Shown here: piece after piece, positions 43,571 through 48,663 of the stretch
Layout: each line of letters opens with the position of its first letter
How positions within the stretch are numbered: position 1 is the stretch's first letter
Assembly (NCBI GenBank): GCA_001803205.1
Contig: MHBE01000064.1
Location: 1 to 48,663 of the forward strand
DNA length: 48,663 bases
Direction of reading: 5' to 3'
From: Lentisphaerae bacterium GWF2_38_69
GTDB taxonomy: Bacteria; Verrucomicrobiota; Lentisphaeria; Victivallales; GWF2-38-69
The notes under the pieces: model-generated
Databases searched by the model: none
What the model was told of the DNA's origin: nothing
The model's input: only the letters and a program-made list of their open reading frames with translations
Translations under genes and position numbers: made by a program

Positions 43571-45175
43571 CTATTCTTGCTGTTCTTTTTGATTGAGGAT
43601 CACCTTTTCCAAGGCATTAGTTCTTCTGGAGAATTTGAGCATAAGGTAGAATATTGCTGAAATTACTGCAATGAAACATAGTATGTGAGCAAAAGAGTAA
43701 GCATTGAAAATGCCTATCCCACCTAGTTTGTCAGTTGCCAGATAATCAAAAAGAGACACAAAGGGCATAAAAATGATAATCCACAACGATGATTTGAGCT
43801 CTACAGCAAAACCTTTAAATTTTTTAACCTTAAATTCATAATAAAGATAGATTATTAAACCTCCGAAAAGAGCCAGACTCATATAGAAAGTCCTTGGCCA
43901 TCCACAGGCTAAAAGAAGAAAGGCTATTACTAGAAAAGCTATATAAGAAATAAATGTAATAAACGGTATCTTGACACTGCGTTTTAAATCTCTCGCGTTC
44001 TTTTTGAGAGATGCCGCAGTTGCCGGACCTGCTATAAAATTTACCATATAGCAGAGTGTAACAATAGAAATTACCTTTTCCCAACTTGGCACTAGCCACA
44101 TTATTGCAATAGCAAGGATCATTGAGACAATGAGGGCATTTATAGGAATATATGTCTTTTTTGAACGCTTACCTAAAAATCTAGGTATGTGTTTTGTAGA
44201 ATGGAGCCCGTAAAGCGTTCTTGGCGCTGCTCCCATTAAAATAATTCCTGTAGTGGTAGGTGCGACCAATGCATCTGTAAAAAGTATCAGAGTCAGAAAG
44301 TGGAGACCAAGAATAGTAGTAAGGTTGATAAACGGAGCCTGCATGCTCAGGTTCTGCCAGTTGCCGCCAATTGAATCTAGAGGGAAAGAATATATAAAAG
44401 TGAACTGAAGGAGAGTATAGACTATCATTGAAATCAACATGGCAAGCAGAATTGAAAGAGGAATATTGCGTCCCGGATTTTTAGCTTCTCCAGCAAAACT
44501 CACAGGCGCTTGAAATCCTACAAATGCAGGTATTACCCCGCCAACAGCTATTGCCGTCCAAATATTTGACCAGCCGTAAGGTGCAAAACTATGTTTGTAA
44601 GATAAAAAATTAGAAAATGAAAGGTGTCCTATATAAATGATTGGAAGAGCTATAGCGCAAACTATTACAAAAATCTTAAAAAAACCAAGACTTTTGATTG
44701 AATGCATGAGAAACTTAACTGATATGGCATTGAGTATAAATAAGAAAAATATTAGAGCTGATGCGCATAACAAGCCTTCACACGACAAAGTATTGCTTTC
44801 AATATTATAAAGTTGTTTTGTCCATTCAAAAGGCCAACTGCTAGCGTATTGAACTATGGAAACTGCTTCTACTATGACTGATATTACAAGTGCCAGGAAT
44901 CCCGCCCAGTCACCTAGAAAGGCAGATAAGTCGCCATGAGAATACTGAAGATATTTTCCTACTCCTCCCATATTTGGAAAACACGGAGCTATTTCTGCAA
45001 TTGTTAGTGCTATAAAGCTCATAACTATAGCTCCTATTAACCATGTGAGAATAGCAGCTGGTCCTGCAATTTTAGCTGTTAATCCGACTCCAAATAACCA
45101 TGCTGAACCTACCTGCATTAAAACCGCGGAAAACACCAATGGCATCAAACCGATAGTTCTTCTCTTGTCCGCCAT
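43571..45175 (-). CDS. APC-superfamily amino acid permease, second
   Basis: A 534-residue permease with 12 or more membrane helices of the APC superfamily, close in look to glutamate/GABA-antiporter-type proteins. Typical blocks: GSAWLFGVGLTAKIAGPAAI (helix 1), EIAPCFPNMGGVGKYLQYSHG, and GFQAPVSFAGEAKNPGRNIP, which marks the loop after helix 6. It is longer than the permease at 29206 and not a close copy. It follows ygeW on the same strand, but a terminator lies between them. Substrate unknown. Confidence 0.85.
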   Translation of the reverse strand: MADKRRTIGLMPLVFSAVLMQVGSAWLFGVGLTAKIAGPAAILTWLIGAIVMSFIALTIAEIAPCFPNMGGVGKYLQYSHGDLSAFLGDWAGFLALVISVIVEAVSIVQYASSWPFEWTKQLYNIESNTLSCEGLLCASALIFFLFILNAISVKFLMHSIKSLGFFKIFVIVCAIALPIIYIGHLSFSNFLSYKHSFAPYGWSNIWTAIAVGGVIPAFVGFQAPVSFAGEAKNPGRNIPLSILLAMLISMIVYTLLQFTFIYSFPLDSIGGNWQNLSMQAPFINLTTILGLHFLTLILFTDALVAPTTTGIILMGAAPRTLYGLHSTKHIPRFLGKRSKKTYIPINALIVSMILAIAIMWLVPSWEKVISIVTLCYMVNFIAGPATAASLKKNARDLKRSVKIPFITFISYIAFLVIAFLLLACGWPRTFYMSLALFGGLIIYLYYEFKVKKFKGFAVELKSSLWIIIFMPFVSLFDYLATDKLGGIGIFNAYSFAHILCFIAVISAIFYLMLKFSRRTNALEKVILNQKEQQE

Positions 45176-45236
45176 ATCTAATCTCCTTCATAAAAGTAAA
45201 CACAGTACAATATGAATAAGTTTATCAGAAAGATAT

Positions 45237-45272
45237 AAAAAAAGAAGCCCTTGAATTATAAAATCCAAGAGC
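45237..45272 (-). terminator. Intrinsic terminator after ygeW
   Basis: On the minus strand an 11-bp stem with two G-U pairs (45262-45272 with 45247-45257) and a TTAT loop is followed by TTCTTTTTTT. It lies 27 nt after the ygeW stop codon and separates it from the permease gene. Confidence 0.8.
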
Positions 45273-45299
45273 CTGAATCAAAACAAATTGATTAAAGAA

Positions 45300-46496
45300 T
45301 TAGAAAATTCTGTTTGTACTCCTCTCGAGGAGCAATTTGAGTTTGTCAGCAGGATTTTTGAATTTGCTGAGGAATATCATAGCAGCGATAATATAAGGTT
45401 TATAGCTGGCTTCTTTATAGAGAGGAGTTCTGTAAGTATCGAATACTCCGGCAGAAACTTCGCCGGCCTTGCAGCTTACGCCAGTGATATCAGCAGGCAG
45501 GCAGTGCATATAGAGAGCCTTTCCTTCTTTTGTTTTTGACATAAGTTTCTCTGTGCATTCCCAGTCCTTGTGATTAGCATTCTGAGCTAAAAGTTCTTTT
45601 TCAAGAGTCTTGATGCCTTCGAAATCATTCTTTCCATAAAGATCGGTTCTTTTTTCCATAGCAGCGAACGGAGCCCAGCTCTTTGGATAAACTATGTCAG
45701 CATTTTCGAAAGCTTCTTCCATGTTGTTTGTCTTTGTGAAGACGCCGCCGGATCTTTCTGCATTTAGTCTTGCTACTTCTTCAACTTCAGGCATTACTTC
45801 ATATCCCTTTGGATGAGCTAGAGATACTTCCATGCCAAATCTTGAGAAGAGTCCTATGATTCCCTGAGGAACTGAAAGCGGTTTGCCATATGATGGAGAA
45901 TAAGCCCATGTCATAGCAATTTTTTTGCCTCTGAGATTCTCAATCCCGCCAAAATGGTTGATTACATGCAGAGCGTCTGACATTGACTGTGTCGGATGGT
46001 CAATATCGCACTGGAGATTAACAAGAGTAGGTCTCTGCTCAAGAACGCCATCAAGGTGACCCTGATAAACGGACTGTGAATATTCTTTCATATATGTATA
46101 GCCTTTGCCGATATACATATCATCACGGATGCCTATTACATCTGCCATGAAAGAAACCATATTAGCTGTTTCTCTGACTGTTTCGCCATGAGCAACCTGT
46201 GATTTGCCTTCATCGAGGTCCTGGACTTCAAGGCCGAGGAGGTTGCATGCGCTTGCGAAGCTGAAACGGGTTCTTGTTGAGTTGTCTCTGAAAAGAGAGA
46301 TAGCAAGACCGCTGTCAAATACTTTTGAAGAGATATTATTTTCTCTCATGCTCCTGAGGATGTCAGCAACTAAAAAAGTAGCAGCTAATTCATCATCAGT
46401 TTTCTGCCATGTGTGGAAGAAGTCATTGAGATACATTGCGTTAGTTCTTTTTGTTGAAAGAGCTTTGATAGCTTCCATCATACCAATTCTATCCAT
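45300..46496 (-). CDS. ygeW: Knotted carbamoyltransferase YgeW
   Basis: A 398-residue member of the knotted aspartate/ornithine carbamoyltransferase group. The carbamoyl-phosphate loop FRDNSTRTRFSFA (about 89-101), HGETVRETANM, DIDHPTQSMSDA and MHCLPAD are conserved. The YgeW branch is longer than ordinary carbamoyltransferases; its true substrate is unproven. In E. coli it sits in a large purine-related ssnA/xdh/dpaL gene cluster, none of which is present here. It is 42 nt downstream of ridA. The ribosome site AAGGGG is present. Confidence 0.93.
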   Translation of the reverse strand: MDRIGMMEAIKALSTKRTNAMYLNDFFHTWQKTDDELAATFLVADILRSMRENNISSKVFDSGLAISLFRDNSTRTRFSFASACNLLGLEVQDLDEGKSQVAHGETVRETANMVSFMADVIGIRDDMYIGKGYTYMKEYSQSVYQGHLDGVLEQRPTLVNLQCDIDHPTQSMSDALHVINHFGGIENLRGKKIAMTWAYSPSYGKPLSVPQGIIGLFSRFGMEVSLAHPKGYEVMPEVEEVARLNAERSGGVFTKTNNMEEAFENADIVYPKSWAPFAAMEKRTDLYGKNDFEGIKTLEKELLAQNANHKDWECTEKLMSKTKEGKALYMHCLPADITGVSCKAGEVSAGVFDTYRTPLYKEASYKPYIIAAMIFLSKFKNPADKLKLLLERSTNRIF

Positions 46497-46538
46497 ATTA
46501 AACCCCTTTGTTAAAATTAAAAATTAATGGTGTTTTTA

Positions 46539-46916
46539 TTAAATAATAGCTAAAGCTTCTATCTCTACAAGAGCATCTTTGGGAAGTCTTGCTACCTGAT
46601 AGCAGCTTCTGGCCGGATATACGCCGGTAAAGAATTTAGAATAAACTTCATTCATTTTAGAAAAGTCAGCCATATCTTTAAGAAATATCATTACTTTGAC
46701 TACTCTTTCCATTGTTGTTCCTGCTTCTTCTAAAATTGCTTTTACATTTTCAAGAGAGGTCTTTGTTTGGGCTTCAATGCCTTCTGACATTTGTGAAGTT
46801 TTAGGATCTATAGGAAGTTGTCCTGAAGTAAAAACCATATTTCCTGCTTTGATTCCCTGTGAATATGGGCCAATAGCTGAAGGAGCATTGTTTGTACTTA
46901 TTTGTTCTTTATCCAT
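46539..46916 (-). CDS. ridA: RidA family 2-iminobutanoate/2-iminopropanoate deaminase
   Basis: A 125-residue RidA/YjgF-family protein that hydrolyses reactive enamines and imines from PLP enzymes. Typical sequence includes [15 protein letters not shown] (about 11-25), the central [14 protein letters not shown] and [21 protein letters not shown] with the catalytic Arg. It has a strong ribosome site (GGAGGAAGG) and precedes ygeW, so the two likely form an operon. Confidence 0.96.
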   Translation of the reverse strand: MDKEQISTNNAPSAIGPYSQGIKAGNMVFTSGQLPIDPKTSQMSEGIEAQTKTSLENVKAILEEAGTTMERVVKVMIFLKDMADFSKMNEVYSKFFTGVYPARSCYQVARLPKDALVEIEALAII

Positions 46917-47052
46917 CCCTTCCTCCTTATTATATTAAGTAGTGCGTTTTGGAAATTAAGGCATATAAGATGTTGACTTTTGGAAAATTATCAAATTGAA
47001 TGCAAAAAATAATTCCAAGATAGTTTATGTGGTTATTGAGTAGAAATTCATT

Positions 47053-48585
47053 TCAAATAATTCCGAGAAGTCCTCCCCAAGAATAAAGAGGGCAGCTCCT
47101 GGCATAAATATCCTTGCATGGTTCTCCTTTTCCAGTTAGGCCAGAATAGTTCTCATGAACATGTCCATGTCTTTGCCATTCCACGGCTAATATGGATTCA
47201 GCTTTGGTTTTAATATCCTTATAAATTGTAATGTTATAATTTTTAAAGCCCATAGCAGCCAGATAAACGGAAGGAGGCCATATTCTTCCCCGCCAGTAAT
47301 CGCCATCAAGGTTTAATTGTTTATCTTTGAAACTTAATGAAGGCAATACAATAGAAGGATTATCTCTGTTTGTGAAATGTTCAGAATGATAGAGATTAGA
47401 AAGTAAAAGTATTTCGTCATTAAATAAATATGAAGTTAAAAGCTGATAAAAACTAAGTGGTGTCAGTGTGTCTGAAAAGGACTTCTTTCCATCTATGATT
47501 TTAAAAGAATTAGCAAGGCTTTTTTCGAAACAGAAGAACTCATGGATAGTTTTTCTGAAATAATGATTGTCAATTTCAATCATTCTGATTTCTTCTGCAG
47601 AGAAAAGAGATCTTAATTTTGTGTTTCTTGACCATGAGATTAAAATCTCATTTGCTCTGTAGATGAGGCAGCTCAGGTCAATACAGGCATAGTTCAGAAG
47701 GTTCCCCTTTAGCTCCATGTCATCGAAAATTGGTGAATCATCCAGTCCTGATTCCATCATTGCGCCAAGCTTGCCTTTAGTTTGAGAGAGATTATCAAGA
47801 GAAGTCATATCTGTGCCCCAGCTAAAGGTATGAGGCATTCCTGATTCGGCGGAATTCCTACGGTTATCGTTGAACCAGATATAGTTCTTTGTCAAAAGAG
47901 GAATAAGTTTCTTCATCATTTCAACATCTGGGGCAGTTTTAAACAATTCGTCAATTGCTACGAACCAGACGGGCGGGTTGGTCCTGTTTGTCATAAAATC
48001 TCTGCCTATCCTGATTTGAGGAATTCTTCCGTCAGGGTGGATGGATTCGAAGATGACCATCATATTGCTCCATGCAAATTCAGGATAACATCTGGACATA
48101 ATTATGCTTGCAAAACTTCCGTCCCATGGTATCTCAAGGATATTCTCATGATCAGGTATTTCAAAAAGCCTGCCGAAGAAATCAATCCAAATCTTGTTCA
48201 TCGGAATATAATATTTATTTTCCAGAGCAGGGCTGTAAGTCAGGTTAAGAAGTACGCTGGATGCCCAGGGATGCTGCGGAGTTTTCCTGACAAGCTCTTT
48301 TATCGAAGAGTTTTCAGATTTAATTTCATTGCCTGAAACAGAAAATCTGATAAGTCCTGTCAACTTTTTTTCAAACTTAATTTCTGAGGTTCTAAGACTT
48401 GCGCCTACCATATGAAAGAGGACAGGATATTTTGTCGTCAATTCAAATTCCATCTGTATGCTATTTGAAATTGCGCTGAATTCTAAGAGTCCAGTAATCA
48501 CATAGGAAATGGCAAACGGTTTTGTGCTGAAGTGAGTTATTTTCACATCATCCCTGACTGTTAAGTCATCGTAAGCGTCAAGCAT
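47053..48585 (-). CDS. Glycoside hydrolase, MGH1-like/GH63-like (alpha/alpha)6 barrel
   Basis: A 510-residue protein. An N-terminal beta-sandwich-like region (1 to about 130) is followed by an (alpha/alpha)6 domain. Typical blocks include WDGSFASIIMSRCYPEFAW, HPDGRIPQ, NRTNPPVW, YWRGRIWPPSVYLAAMG and HVHENYSGLTGKG, as in the MGH1-like glycosidases and GH63 enzymes; SWGTDMTSLDNLS also fits. It is intracellular by its lack of a signal peptide. No good ribosome site precedes the ATG at 48585, and an in-frame stop lies 18 nt upstream, so the N-terminus is uncertain. Substrate unknown (trehalose-, mannosylglycerate- or glucan-related are guesses). Confidence 0.75.
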   Translation of the reverse strand: MLDAYDDLTVRDDVKITHFSTKPFAISYVITGLLEFSAISNSIQMEFELTTKYPVLFHMVGASLRTSEIKFEKKLTGLIRFSVSGNEIKSENSSIKELVRKTPQHPWASSVLLNLTYSPALENKYYIPMNKIWIDFFGRLFEIPDHENILEIPWDGSFASIIMSRCYPEFAWSNMMVIFESIHPDGRIPQIRIGRDFMTNRTNPPVWFVAIDELFKTAPDVEMMKKLIPLLTKNYIWFNDNRRNSAESGMPHTFSWGTDMTSLDNLSQTKGKLGAMMESGLDDSPIFDDMELKGNLLNYACIDLSCLIYRANEILISWSRNTKLRSLFSAEEIRMIEIDNHYFRKTIHEFFCFEKSLANSFKIIDGKKSFSDTLTPLSFYQLLTSYLFNDEILLLSNLYHSEHFTNRDNPSIVLPSLSFKDKQLNLDGDYWRGRIWPPSVYLAAMGFKNYNITIYKDIKTKAESILAVEWQRHGHVHENYSGLTGKGEPCKDIYARSCPLYSWGGLLGII

Positions 48586-48663
48586 AACCCATATTGGGGC
48601 TTAGACGGTTATCACAGTCAGCAAAGAGTAATCTTGGCAGACAGTTTGAACCCGAGCTTTAAT
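48586..48663. other. Window edge without a clear gene
   Basis: On the minus strand one frame stays open from the edge until a stop 18 nt before the hydrolase start, and could be the end of an upstream gene. It is too short to identify. Confidence 0.3.

Overview
The window is AT-rich bacterial chromosome, densely packed with mostly housekeeping and catabolic genes. I see no rRNA, tRNA, CRISPR array, insertion sequence or prophage. The gene set suggests an anaerobic, amino-acid-fermenting bacterium: a ferredoxin-dependent 2-oxoacid oxidoreductase beside phosphotransbutyrylase and butyrate kinase, an anaerobic-type glycerol-3-phosphate dehydrogenase cluster, two APC-type amino acid permeases, a ThrE-like exporter, YgeW and RidA. 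The phylum cannot be fixed from sequence alone; the mixture (MetX/MetW, EF-P with EpmA, Kdp, DUF1667) fits a Gram-negative-type or uncultured candidate lineage.

Layout. 1-3429 (minus): a three-gene glycerol-3-phosphate/FAD oxidoreductase operon followed by a small membrane protein, then stacked hairpins. 3849-5634: an Ldh2-family dehydrogenase (plus) and a histone-H1/LEA-like Lys-rich protein (minus), converging on a bidirectional terminator. 5786-9281: nadC-nadA-nadB, the complete route from aspartate to nicotinate mononucleotide. 9383-10825: a YihY/BrkB membrane protein. 10945-14505: transketolase tightly coupled to a PAS histidine kinase and a receiver-only response regulator. 14587-21043: kdpFABC (with a 28-residue KdpF) and a KdpD that lacks its kinase domain; no KdpE is present. 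21124-23507: two tandem GNAT-like paralogues.

23523-27153 (minus): rph, an RdgC-like gene, metX, metW. 27338-29078: a stand-alone Lrp ligand-binding (RAM) domain protein with its own terminator, and a secreted papain-fold peptidase. 29206-32835: an APC permease, an apparent aminotransferase remnant, a ThrE-like exporter and a TudS-related putative desulfidase. 32931-39727 (minus): an apparent eight-gene transcription unit efp-epmA-ptb-buk-(Cys-rich protein)-ferredoxin-2-oxoacid oxidoreductase alpha-beta/gamma fusion. The last part looks like a pathway that oxidises branched-chain or related 2-oxoacids to acyl-CoA and recovers ATP through acyl phosphate. 39889-43539: cobalamin-dependent methionine synthase. 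43571-48585 (minus): a second APC permease, ygeW, ridA and an MGH1/GH63-like glycoside hydrolase.

No wholly new system is obvious. The best leads are the kinase-less KdpD next to an orphan two-component pair, the unknown Cys-rich protein embedded in the 2-oxoacid fermentation operon, the histone-like protein, and the aminotransferase remnant. Several start sites are shifted from the longest reading frame because the upstream TTG or ATG lies in the Shine-Dalgarno region or on a promoter box.
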